NCBI RefSeq assembly: GCF_000445065.1
Contig: NZ_ATHO01000014.1
Span: 1-64,000 of the forward strand
Length of the DNA: 64,000 bases
Source of the DNA: Sphingobium quisquiliarum P25
GTDB taxonomy: Bacteria; Pseudomonadota; Alphaproteobacteria; Sphingomonadales; Sphingomonadaceae
Direction of reading: 5' to 3'
Position numbers and translations under genes: made by a program. Position 1 is the stretch's first letter, and every line of letters begins with the position of its first letter. Of the stretch, positions 45,207 through 53,323 are shown one piece after another. Under the pieces are notes generated by a model, which had not been told where the DNA came from, made no database searches, and saw only the letters and a list, made by a program, of their open reading frames with translations.

Positions 45207-46186
45207 CAGAGAGCAGCTTGACAGCCTTCCTGGAGGAGAATGGCCTGGCCGCGCCCGGCGAGAGCGGAGATTGGACGCCGTTGGCCGGGGGCGTATCCTC
45301 CGATATATGGCGCGTGACGACGAGCCGGGGGACATTCTGCGTCAAGCGCGCGCTGGCGAAACTTCGTGTCGCTGCGGACTGGGAAGCCGATGTGGGCCGC
45401 AATGCCTATGAATGGGCCTATATGCAGACGGTCTCGGCCCTTCGTCCGGGTTCGGTGCCCCTGCCGCTGGCGCATGATCCCGCGCGCGGGCTGTTTGCCA
45501 TGGAATGGCTTCCGCCCGGCACGCATCCCCTCTGGAAATCTCAGCTCCTGGGAGGCGTGGCCGACCCAGGTTTCGCCGAAATGGTCGGCGATCTGATCGG
45601 CTCGATCCATGCCGCAAGCGCGGTCGACCCAAGCCTGCCGGATCGCTTCGCCACCGATGCCAATTTCCATGCGTTGAGGCTGGACGCCTATTTTCTGGCA
45701 ACGGCTCGCGTCCATGACGACCTTTCGGACATTCTGACCGGGCTTGTGCGGCAGACGGCTGGAACCAAGCTCGCGCTGGTTCATGGCGATGTGTCTCCGA
45801 AGAATATTCTGGCGGGGCCGGATGGTCCTGTCCTGCTCGACGCGGAAGTCGCGTGGTTCGGCGACCCGGCGTTCGACCTCGCATTTTGCCTCACTCATCT
45901 CATCATCAAGGCGAAGGTTCTGGACGGCCCCGGCCATGAAATCACCACGGCCGCCCGGCTGCTGGTGGAGCGCTATTTTCGCCATGTGAATTGGGAATCG
46001 CCCGAACGGTTATCCGCGCGGGCCGCCATGCTGCTGCCAGCGCTTGTCCTGGCTCGCATCGACGGGAAATCGCCGGTCGAATATCTGGATAATGGCCAGC
46101 AAGGCACTCTTCGCCATTGCGCGCGCGGGGTGCTGCTGGCCAGTCCCAAGACTATCCAGGAGTCGATCGCATTGCTTCTGTTATAG
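45203..46186 (+). CDS. APH-family phosphotransferase (kinase)
   Basis: The 327-residue protein has the aminoglycoside-phosphotransferase/choline-kinase fold. The catalytic loop is HGDVSPKNIL (HxDxxxxN), and the metal motif is LLDAEVAWFGDPAFDL (DxE in place of DxD). The start is coupled to the enolase stop by ATGA. The family phosphorylates hydroxyls of small molecules including antibiotics, sugars and sphingosine-like alcohols. Being in a coupled trio suggests that it makes or uses a phosphorylated substrate of the enolase paralog. Confidence 0.85.
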   Translation: MTESSLTAFLEENGLAAPGESGDWTPLAGGVSSDIWRVTTSRGTFCVKRALAKLRVAADWEADVGRNAYEWAYMQTVSALRPGSVPLPLAHDPARGLFAMEWLPPGTHPLWKSQLLGGVADPGFAEMVGDLIGSIHAASAVDPSLPDRFATDANFHALRLDAYFLATARVHDDLSDILTGLVRQTAGTKLALVHGDVSPKNILAGPDGPVLLDAEVAWFGDPAFDLAFCLTHLIIKAKVLDGPGHEITTAARLLVERYFRHVNWESPERLSARAAMLLPALVLARIDGKSPVEYLDNGQQGTLRHCARGVLLASPKTIQESIALLLL

Positions 46187-46238
46187 TTTTTCCCCGATCA
46201 TGACCGCAATGCATGGCGGCCTGAAAGAGCAAGCCGCC

Positions 46239-47315
46239 TCATAGTATAGCGGCGGCCTTCGTGACATCGGCCTTCCGGCCGGCTTGTCGCTGGTGTGAAG
46301 TCTTCATCATCAGCCGTTCGAACAAGGTGATCGCCTTGTCAGCCGCATTGGGGATCATCGGGATATCGCCCGGTGTTTCATCGATGACGCGCTGCTGCGC
46401 CTCGATCATGATGCGATCCTCCTCGAAAGCGCGCGACGCCATCGCCAGGCGATCCGCTATGACGCCCTGGGCATCGGGAAGGCTGCTCGCCACTCCCCAG
46501 ACATAGAAGTAGCGGGACGTGCGATCGCCGGTCGCGCAAACCGATTGGCCGCTATATTCCGTTACCAAGGGCTGAATATCGGGAGCGCCGAAATCCAGTC
46601 TTTGCGCAGTCCCGGCAGGGTATGATCGCGCCCACATCGAAAGGTGGCCGGGCACGGTATAGTCATATGTCAGATAATTATCGACATATGCATCCATTTG
46701 AACGCCGGGAGTGTCGTAGGACAAGGATTGAGGAACCCACCAATGAATGCTCAGCCCGTTTTCCACGGACTTGATGCTGCATCGGGCCTGTCCCCAGGAT
46801 TCTTCACTTGATCCGAAACTGGAGGGATGCACATAGGCCGCGTGCGTGAAATCGAGAAGGTTGGCGTTGACCTGCTCGGCAGCGGCCTCATAGTCGATCT
46901 TGCCTGTTCCGAAAACGAAGTCCTTGTCATCGAGCGAAAGGAAATCCGGCAAGGAACTGTGATCGGCCGCAACATCATCCGCGCCCCAGGCGAACACCCA
47001 GCCACCCTGCTCGGCTATGGGATAGGTTCGAAGCCTCGCACGGGGCGGAATGCTCCGCTGCCCAGGTATTTCAATGCACTGGCCATCGCGGTCGAACAGC
47101 AGGCCATGATACATGCAGCGGATCGAGGACCCTTCGCACCGGCCACGTGACAAAGGCGCGAAGCGGTGGCTGCATCGATCCTCGATCCCGACCAGTTCCC
47201 CCTCCCCCGTCCGGTAGACAACGATCGACCGGCCCAACAGCCTGACCGAAACCAGCTGGCCAACACCGAACTCCTTCGAATAGCCGATGCTATGCCATGC
47301 GTTAGGGGGAATCAT
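46239..47315 (-). CDS. Rieske 2Fe-2S aromatic oxygenase alpha subunit (1)
   Basis: The 358-residue subunit has the Rieske centre CSHR...CMYHG and the mononuclear-iron motif LLDFTHAAYVHP (H-x4-H) with the distal Asp near the C-terminus. It belongs to the single-component VanA/LigX-like group (O-demethylases and related monooxygenases). It ends on the minus strand next to the kinase gene (convergent). No ferredoxin or reductase is near, so electrons must come from elsewhere. It resembles subunit 5 (60665) in the LxDxxHxxYVH region. Confidence 0.9.
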   Translation of the reverse strand: MIPPNAWHSIGYSKEFGVGQLVSVRLLGRSIVVYRTGEGELVGIEDRCSHRFAPLSRGRCEGSSIRCMYHGLLFDRDGQCIEIPGQRSIPPRARLRTYPIAEQGGWVFAWGADDVAADHSSLPDFLSLDDKDFVFGTGKIDYEAAAEQVNANLLDFTHAAYVHPSSFGSSEESWGQARCSIKSVENGLSIHWWVPQSLSYDTPGVQMDAYVDNYLTYDYTVPGHLSMWARSYPAGTAQRLDFGAPDIQPLVTEYSGQSVCATGDRTSRYFYVWGVASSLPDAQGVIADRLAMASRAFEEDRIMIEAQQRVIDETPGDIPMIPNAADKAITLFERLMMKTSHQRQAGRKADVTKAAAIL

Positions 47316-47430
47316 GCTGCTCTCCTTCAGCTCCGCCGATCGTTAAATACCCCGCGGCGGCCAGACTGCCTTGCGCAACACATGCTTATTCCTTGCCCGT
47401 CCGCGACAGCCCGGCCGCCCGAACAACCGC

Positions 47431-48450
47431 TCAGATCGGATTACGCCCGATGAAAAATTCCTTGAGCGGGTCCATGCTGGGGTTGAGGCCCGCATCGATC
47501 GCGCCTTTGCGGAGGGCGTTCATCTGCGCATCGTGAATCCGCATTGTGGGCGCGCGTAGCGGCCCGCCATTATAGCCCTGCAACCATGACTGGAATTTCC
47601 AGGCCTGACGATTGATGAAGAAGCCGCCATGCAGCATAGGCATCAACGCCTGGCGCGCCTTGCGTGCCGGATGCATCCGCCAGTAGATTTCAGCCGCCTC
47701 TTCGAATTTGCGCTCACGCAGCAGGTTGAAGACCTGGGGGATCAGCGGGCCCCAGAATTCATGGTCGGCCGTGGCGGACAACTGGATCGGCATGATCTGG
47801 GAGAGCGGAAGCAGCTCCGCCTCCAGCGGCATGGAAATCACCACTTCCTCGCCGAACAGGCGGTCGCATTCGATCAGCGACTGGACGGAGGGACCACCGC
47901 CCTCCGCCTTGATCGCCGCGATGTTGGGGCAGTCGTCGATCAGGCGGCGAATGAGGCCGACGGGAAGGTCGGATGGATGAATCCGGTTAGCAAAGCCCCA
48001 CAGGAAAACGGGGAAAAGCATTACGGCAAGGTTGGTCGCGTCACAAAAGGCCTTTGTATAATCGTAAATGTCCTGCTCGCTTTCCGGGTAGAAATTCGGC
48101 GGGTAGGACAGCAGGACAAGTTCGGCCCCGGCAGCTTCCGCGCCCTGCACGGCGCGGATATTCTCCTCCAGATTGCTCCAGCTCGCATGATGGACGATGA
48201 TCAGCCGGTCGCCTGCCTCATCCTTCATGATCCTCAGGAAATCCAGATATTCCGGGAGGGTGATGGTTATTTCCGATACGCCCAGCGTACCGATGAACCC
48301 ATGTTCGATCGCCAGCCGCGTGTCGTGCCGGATGGCGGGTTCGTTGATGCGCGTCAGATCGCCCGAAAAGGACGGGATGGTGCAGCTCACCGTTCCGACA
48401 AGCGTATCGCGCGCCCATTTGCGCGCTTCGTTCTTGGTATAACGGGCCAT
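47431..48450 (-). CDS. DapA-family lyase (second, distinct from 39005)
   Basis: The 339-residue protein is a dihydrodipicolinate-synthase-superfamily enzyme: TVSCTIPSFSGDLTRI, IIVHHASWSNLEENI, and Schiff-base Lys in IAAIKAEGGGP. It differs from the hydratase-aldolase at 39005 in having an altered substrate entrance (SEITITLPEY). It lies between two Rieske genes on the same strand, spacing 115 and 140 bp, so it may be in the same pathway. Substrate not identifiable. Confidence 0.82.
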   Translation of the reverse strand: MARYTKNEARKWARDTLVGTVSCTIPSFSGDLTRINEPAIRHDTRLAIEHGFIGTLGVSEITITLPEYLDFLRIMKDEAGDRLIIVHHASWSNLEENIRAVQGAEAAGAELVLLSYPPNFYPESEQDIYDYTKAFCDATNLAVMLFPVFLWGFANRIHPSDLPVGLIRRLIDDCPNIAAIKAEGGGPSVQSLIECDRLFGEEVVISMPLEAELLPLSQIMPIQLSATADHEFWGPLIPQVFNLLRERKFEEAAEIYWRMHPARKARQALMPMLHGGFFINRQAWKFQSWLQGYNGGPLRAPTMRIHDAQMNALRKGAIDAGLNPSMDPLKEFFIGRNPI

Positions 48451-48590
48451 TCGGCTTGATCCTTCCAGAAGGGTATATGTGCGTTCAGCAATTCATGAAT
48501 GCCGCGAAATTCACCGGCTCCAGCCACATGCAGTCACCGCGCATGATCGCCGGTGCGCAGCCTCTTTTCTGCTCGATGCGAGAGCCAGCT

Positions 48591-49685
48591 TCATTCCTGC
48601 TGCATTTTCTCCGCATCCGTCATCGCAGCGACCAGGCGGCGGCCAGTGACTCCGGCACGATCGGCCGAAACGCTGAATTCCAGCGCCTCGTCCTGGTCGG
48701 CCGCCCGGCGAGCCATGTCCTGGGTCGCCTCCAGCATCGTCACATCCTCGGCAAAAACCTTGCCGATGAAGGCGCGCGTCTGTTCGACATCATAGGGGCC
48801 GCCATGATCGCGTGCCATGACCCAGTAATAATGGGTCTTGCCGACGGACACCGGCGTGGTCAGATGCACGACCCTGGCGAAACATTCGCTTAGCCCGTTG
48901 GGTTCGGGGTCCGGATCATAGATGTTGACGGCGGAATGATGGGCGCCGGGCGATAACTGCGTCCCCCAGGTTTCGCGGTTGACGATCTTGCCGGGCGTCT
49001 TGTTGGCGGCAGCGGCATAGATTGCCGCGAGCGGCGAGTTTTCGAAAAACTGGCTATAGGTGACGCGGCCATTGGCGCTTTCCACCTTGGGCGGGCGGTT
49101 CCAGTCAGTCACGCCGAGCGAGTTTTTGTGAAGGAAGCTGAAATGGGTGAGATCGAGGACATTTTCCTTGATCTGCATGAAATTGGCATTGACCGCCTTG
49201 TAACCCCAGACATTATACCAGGCCGGATCTTCCAGATAGGCGAGGTCTGCGGGGATAAGGTCAGGATCGGCAAGGCTGGCCTCTCCCATCCAGATCCAGA
49301 TGAAGCCATATCGTTCCTCCACCGGAAAGGCGCGTATGCGGATGGCGGAGGGCGTATTGTCCTGCGTCGGCACTTTCATGCACTGGCCGGATGGTTCGAA
49401 CTCCATGCCATGATAGGGGCATATCAGCCTGTCGCCAGCGACCTCGCCCATATGCAGCGGCGCCCAGCGATGCGGGCAACGGTTGTGCAGCGCCACCGCC
49501 TCTTGGGACTCCGTGCGATAGAGCGCGATCGGAAGCTCCATGATCCAGCGCATGATCGGCTTCTCGCTCACTTCGCTGCCGTGGGCCGCGACCCACCAGC
49601 TGTTGAGCGGCCAGTTCCGCGCAGTCCCGCTGGTGCCGATTCCCGGCCGGATGGGATCGGGACTGAGGGCAGAGGCGTCGTCCAT
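48591..49685 (-). CDS. Rieske 2Fe-2S aromatic oxygenase alpha subunit (2)
   Basis: The 364-residue oxygenase has CPHRW...CPYHG and the iron site NVLDLTHFSFLHKNSLG. Clear Rieske segments EFEPSGQCMKVP and FIWIWMGE. It groups with subunit 3 (57011) and LigX/VanA-like O-demethylases. It is divergent from the LysR gene at 49801, which is therefore the natural regulator. Confidence 0.9.
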   Translation of the reverse strand: MDDASALSPDPIRPGIGTSGTARNWPLNSWWVAAHGSEVSEKPIMRWIMELPIALYRTESQEAVALHNRCPHRWAPLHMGEVAGDRLICPYHGMEFEPSGQCMKVPTQDNTPSAIRIRAFPVEERYGFIWIWMGEASLADPDLIPADLAYLEDPAWYNVWGYKAVNANFMQIKENVLDLTHFSFLHKNSLGVTDWNRPPKVESANGRVTYSQFFENSPLAAIYAAAANKTPGKIVNRETWGTQLSPGAHHSAVNIYDPDPEPNGLSECFARVVHLTTPVSVGKTHYYWVMARDHGGPYDVEQTRAFIGKVFAEDVTMLEATQDMARRAADQDEALEFSVSADRAGVTGRRLVAAMTDAEKMQQE

Positions 49686-49726
49686 AACTCTCTCCTGAAA
49701 TATATGATTGATGATTGCTGAGGAGC

Positions 49727-49757
49727 ATTATGCCAGCCGCTGGATCATCCACATAAT
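49727..49757. promoter_or_regulatory. Candidate LysR-type operator between Rieske (2) and LysR genes
   Basis: In the 115-bp divergent region, ATTATG (49727-49732) and CATAAT (49752-49757) flank a CCAGC-c-GCTGG palindrome (49733-49743). The nested dyads fit a LysR binding site placed between two divergent promoters. Confidence 0.35.
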
Positions 49758-49800
49758 TCAAAGTATGAACGGATTAGCATTCACCGGATGGATGATAAGC

Positions 49801-50718
49801 ATGCGCTTCAAAGGCCTTGATCTCAATTTGCTGGTAGCGCTCGATGCCCTTCTGGAAACGCGCAGCGTCGCGCGGACAGCCGAGCGCGTCGGCCTCAGCC
49901 AGCCAGCGACCAGCGCGGCGCTCGCCCGCCTGCGTCAATTTTTCGGCGACGACCTGCTGATCGCTGAGGGACGCCGCTATCACCTGACGGCAGCGGCGCG
50001 GGCGTTGCGCCCGCTGGTGCGCCAATGCCTCAGCGACGCCGAGCAGATCGTGACGGTCAGCGGCGGATTCGATCCTTCGACAAGCGTGCGGGACTTTCGC
50101 GTCGTCGCGTCCGATTATTCCGCGGTTGCCGTACTGACGCGGCTGGCGGCGAATATGGCATCGCGCGCGCCCAACATCGCGCTCGACATCATCCCGCCCG
50201 AATATGGCAGCCCGCGCCAGTTCGAGGACGGCACCATTGACATATTCATCGGTCCCCAAGTCTATCTGCGGCGGGATCAGCCCACCGAATTCCTCTATGA
50301 GGAAAGATATGTCATCACCGGGTGGGCGGAAAATCCGGTCTTCCAGCGGCCTCTGATGCTGGAGGACATAGAAGGGGCCGACTTCGTTTCAGCACGATTC
50401 GGGCCGGACCGGTTCGGCGGATGGGGAGAGCAGCATCTGGAGGCGCTGGGGATAACGCGCCGTATCGAGATCGGCATCAGTTCGTTCGCCACGGTGCCAT
50501 GGTTCCTGCCGGGCACAATGCGGCTCGCCCTCATGCACGAGCGGCTCGCCCGTTTCTTTGGCGAGGTCGCGCCGCTGCGCTGGAGCTATCCGCCTTTCGA
50601 AGTTCCGACGCTCAAGGTACTGGCGCAGCATCACCGGTCCCGCAGCGACGATCCGGGCGTTCTTTGGCTGCGCGAGCAGATCAGGATGGCCGTTCAGGAC
50701 GGCGGCATCCCGGCCTGA
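49801..50718 (+). CDS. LysR-family transcriptional regulator (NodD-like)
   Basis: The 305-residue regulator has the N-terminal HTH (MRFKGLDLNLLVALDALLET, AERVGLSQPATSAALARLR) and an effector-binding domain. The KGLDLNLL opening is typical of the NodD/NahR group, which respond to aromatic inducers. Start at MRFKGLDL chosen because earlier in-frame ATGs extend into the operator. It is divergent from Rieske (2) and convergent with the hydrolase gene, 4 bp apart. Confidence 0.92.
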   Translation: MRFKGLDLNLLVALDALLETRSVARTAERVGLSQPATSAALARLRQFFGDDLLIAEGRRYHLTAAARALRPLVRQCLSDAEQIVTVSGGFDPSTSVRDFRVVASDYSAVAVLTRLAANMASRAPNIALDIIPPEYGSPRQFEDGTIDIFIGPQVYLRRDQPTEFLYEERYVITGWAENPVFQRPLMLEDIEGADFVSARFGPDRFGGWGEQHLEALGITRRIEIGISSFATVPWFLPGTMRLALMHERLARFFGEVAPLRWSYPPFEVPTLKVLAQHHRSRSDDPGVLWLREQIRMAVQDGGIPA

Positions 50719-50722
50719 TCCG

Positions 50723-51613
50723 TCAGGCCTTGAGCCTTTCGGCGATGAAATGATGAATGCGGCTTCGCGCCGCCCGCGCCATTTTGGTGGGCTGGGCAAG
50801 CAGGAGATGGCGCCCTTCCGGATATATGGCGAGTTCCGCGCTATTCCCTGCCGCGCGCCACCGCGCCGCCATGAACATGCTGTCGTCAAGGACCACGTCC
50901 TGCGTGCCCACGGTGAACAAGGCGGGCGGCATGTCCGCAAGGTCGGCATAGAGGGTGGAAATGGCCGGATCGCGCAGCGCCTCCCCAGTGCGGCCGGGGA
51001 AGGCGCATTCGCGCGTTTGGCCGAGGCGCTTGGGCGAGAGAAACTTGCCCGGCGTCGTCCGCCGCTGACTGGGCGTGCCGGAAAGGTCGTAATTGCCCGC
51101 GACGAGGCTGGCCCCGGCGACGCGCTTCGCCGCGCCGGACGCATCCCGCAGTTGCAGCAGCACCATGACGGCCAGCGTCGCTCCCACAGAATCGCCGCCG
51201 ATAACGATGCGGTCGGCGCCGAACTCCGCCGCGCCATGATCGAGCAGCCAGCGCGCCACCGTGAAACAATCGTCCCGCGCCGCCGGAAAGGGATGTGCTG
51301 GCGCCAGGCGATAATCGACGCTGACGGTGACGGCGCCGATGGTTTTGGCAATGTGGCGGTTGGGATAATCCGCCATCGCGGCACTGCCTTCGACAAAGCC
51401 CCCGCCATGAAAATGGAGATAGATCCCTGCCGCCGCATCTGCGGGACGAATGATCCTGACCGGAACGCCGCTGATGTCGCGCGCCTCCGCAGGCAGTTCG
51501 GTGGCAGGAGGCGCAGGCGGAATATTCGCCGGGATGTCATCAGGAACACTGGCGTTAAATGCCTGCTGCTCCGCGATCAGGGCTTCCAGCGCCGGATCAA
51601 ACAAATTCGTCAT
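50723..51613 (-). CDS. Alpha/beta hydrolase, HSL family esterase
   Basis: The 296-residue enzyme has the HGGGF oxyanion motif (LHFHGGGFVEG), nucleophile in GGDSVGATLA, Asp in VGTQDVVLDDS and His in YPEGRHLLLA. Family IV (hormone-sensitive-lipase-like) esterases cleave short-chain esters. It may release an aromatic acid from an ester for the island pathway. A 21-bp inverted repeat lies 169-189 bp upstream, possibly its operator. Confidence 0.9.
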   Translation of the reverse strand: MTNLFDPALEALIAEQQAFNASVPDDIPANIPPAPPATELPAEARDISGVPVRIIRPADAAAGIYLHFHGGGFVEGSAAMADYPNRHIAKTIGAVTVSVDYRLAPAHPFPAARDDCFTVARWLLDHGAAEFGADRIVIGGDSVGATLAVMVLLQLRDASGAAKRVAGASLVAGNYDLSGTPSQRRTTPGKFLSPKRLGQTRECAFPGRTGEALRDPAISTLYADLADMPPALFTVGTQDVVLDDSMFMAARWRAAGNSAELAIYPEGRHLLLAQPTKMARAARSRIHHFIAERLKA

Positions 51614-51781
51614 CTCTCCACCCTGCTTCGCGCGACCGGATGCCGGGCAATGAGGCAGGTCCGCGACGCCAGGCCTTACAGGTCAGCAGACATGCAGGCC
51701 GACGATCGCGCCAGCCCGATTGCGACGGGGCACGCTTTGTTCATCGCCGGAACGAATAGCCCGATCACCAGGGGGGACAAC

Positions 51782-51802
51782 ATACAATATGCGATATTGT
51801 AT
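51782..51802. promoter_or_regulatory. Perfect inverted repeat, candidate operator
   Basis: ATACAATAT and its complement ATATTGTAT are separated by GCG. The AT-rich dyad stands out from the GC-rich surroundings. It lies in the region between the hydrolase and the GT32-methyltransferase gene (both minus strand), upstream of the hydrolase, and resembles GntR/FCD or IclR-type sites. Confidence 0.45.
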
Positions 51803-51890
51803 AATGCGAGAGGAGATAGTGGGCGGGCATTTCGCCGTCCATTACCTTTGTGCTTTTTCCGAAGGAGTTCAGTTCAGACCCCATCCCAGA

Positions 51891-53291
51891 TCACGCCGCC
51901 AGCCGCATTCCCGATTTGGATACCAGCGCCAGTAAGGAGATGTGGTTGAAGAACCACATTTTTTCCACCGTCAGGCTGCTATATTTGCGGATCGTGTTGG
52001 CGAAGGTGTAGGGCGTGTACCAGACATTATGATCTGGATGGACGACTTCCACAAATGTCTGGCTTCCCTGGACATAGTCGAAATGTCTCGCCCGGCACTG
52101 AAAGGCGTCAGGTACGGAGATGAAGTAGCAGGCCGCATCAAGGCTTTGGAGTTGCGCCAGGAATTCTTCCACATTCGCCACATGCTCCATGACTTCGGGC
52201 ACGAGGACGACATCATAGGATCCTTTGATCTCCTCAAAACGCGTGTAGAGCTGCCCCTTCGTCAGCGGCCTGAGCTGTTCCAAGGCTTCAGCATGGACAT
52301 CGAAGCCATCCAGTTGGGCGCAATAAGGTTCCAGCGCGAGGTGCAGGGATGTGGCGGGATCGGTGATCGGCCAATCGGCGCACCCGACATGCAGCACTTT
52401 TTTGCCTTCGCACATCTTCGCGAAGACATCGAAACGGTTCAGGCTCGCAATCTCATCGGAGACTTCCACGTGCTGGACGAAATAGGGATCGTGCAAGTCT
52501 TCAAGCACTGATCCAGCCTTTGCCGCCCCGGCTTCTTCAGCCAGCGGTGCAGGCTGGGCCACATCGCCGGATGACGGTGCGGGCGCGGGCTGCTGGTTGG
52601 CGGGGGTGAAGTCCTGCTGGTAAATCTCATCATAGGCCTGACGGGTCGAGCCCCAGAGCTGATGAGCATAGACCGGATCGGACCCTTCATAGCTGATGCC
52701 GCTGAAATGGCGGGGGATGAAATAATGGCTGGGGTAGATGCGCAGCCGTGAATAGGCATATTTGCGATAGCTGTCGGTAAGGCGCTGCGGCCCCACCGTT
52801 TTCCAGGCCATGTCTTGGATGACCGTGGGCTCCGCGGCGATATCGTCGATGATCTGCTTGAGAAACGGATTGCCCGCCACGCTTCCGAAATAGCCCGCGG
52901 CGATGAGGCCGGGGCGCACAATCTCATTTTCCCAGCAGGCGAAGGCTTCGCAGTCGAGCAGTTTCTCGTCGAGGGGACTCAGGGCGATGCTGTCGGCGTC
53001 CAGAACGACGCCGCCATGGGCATGCAGGATCTCCCACCGCATGAGGTCCGCGACTCCGTTCAGTTCGCGCCCGGCCATGTCCCGCATGTGCCGGTGGTTG
53101 ATCCATTCCATCCCGTCCAGTTCGGCATTGCCCCACAAGATGAAATCCCAGTCCGGGTTCATGGTGCGCCATGTTTCGATGCAATTGTCTGGACGCTTGC
53201 TTTCGTCACCAACCCAGATGAAGTGGATGAGCTTGGGGATCATGGGCTTGGGGTCCTGCGTCTGTGAACTGGCCGCCGATTTCTTCGACAC
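51891..53291 (-). CDS. GT32-type glycosyltransferase fused to a SAM methyltransferase
   Basis: The 466-residue protein has two domains. Residues 1 to about 225 resemble OCH1/DXD sugar transferases (PKLIHFIWVGDESKRP, and the DxD in VVLDADSIAL). A Pro/Ala-rich linker (NQQPAPAPSSGDVAQPAPLA) joins a methyltransferase half (KVLHVGCADWPITDP, VVLVPEVMEHVANVEEFL). The gene is 32 bp downstream of the TPR-GT41 gene, same strand. Likely function: adding and methylating a sugar on a glycan or glycoprotein. Its place in an aromatic island is unexpected. Confidence 0.88.
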   Translation of the reverse strand: MSKKSAASSQTQDPKPMIPKLIHFIWVGDESKRPDNCIETWRTMNPDWDFILWGNAELDGMEWINHRHMRDMAGRELNGVADLMRWEILHAHGGVVLDADSIALSPLDEKLLDCEAFACWENEIVRPGLIAAGYFGSVAGNPFLKQIIDDIAAEPTVIQDMAWKTVGPQRLTDSYRKYAYSRLRIYPSHYFIPRHFSGISYEGSDPVYAHQLWGSTRQAYDEIYQQDFTPANQQPAPAPSSGDVAQPAPLAEEAGAAKAGSVLEDLHDPYFVQHVEVSDEIASLNRFDVFAKMCEGKKVLHVGCADWPITDPATSLHLALEPYCAQLDGFDVHAEALEQLRPLTKGQLYTRFEEIKGSYDVVLVPEVMEHVANVEEFLAQLQSLDAACYFISVPDAFQCRARHFDYVQGSQTFVEVVHPDHNVWYTPYTFANTIRKYSSLTVEKMWFFNHISLLALVSKSGMRLAA

Positions 53292-53323
53292 AGACGGGGT
53301 AAACCACTATGCTTAATCAAAGG

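Noticed and set aside
51810-51935. Short plus-strand frame after the AT-rich inverted repeat
   Set aside because: Runs antisense into the glycosyltransferase-methyltransferase gene with no similarity.
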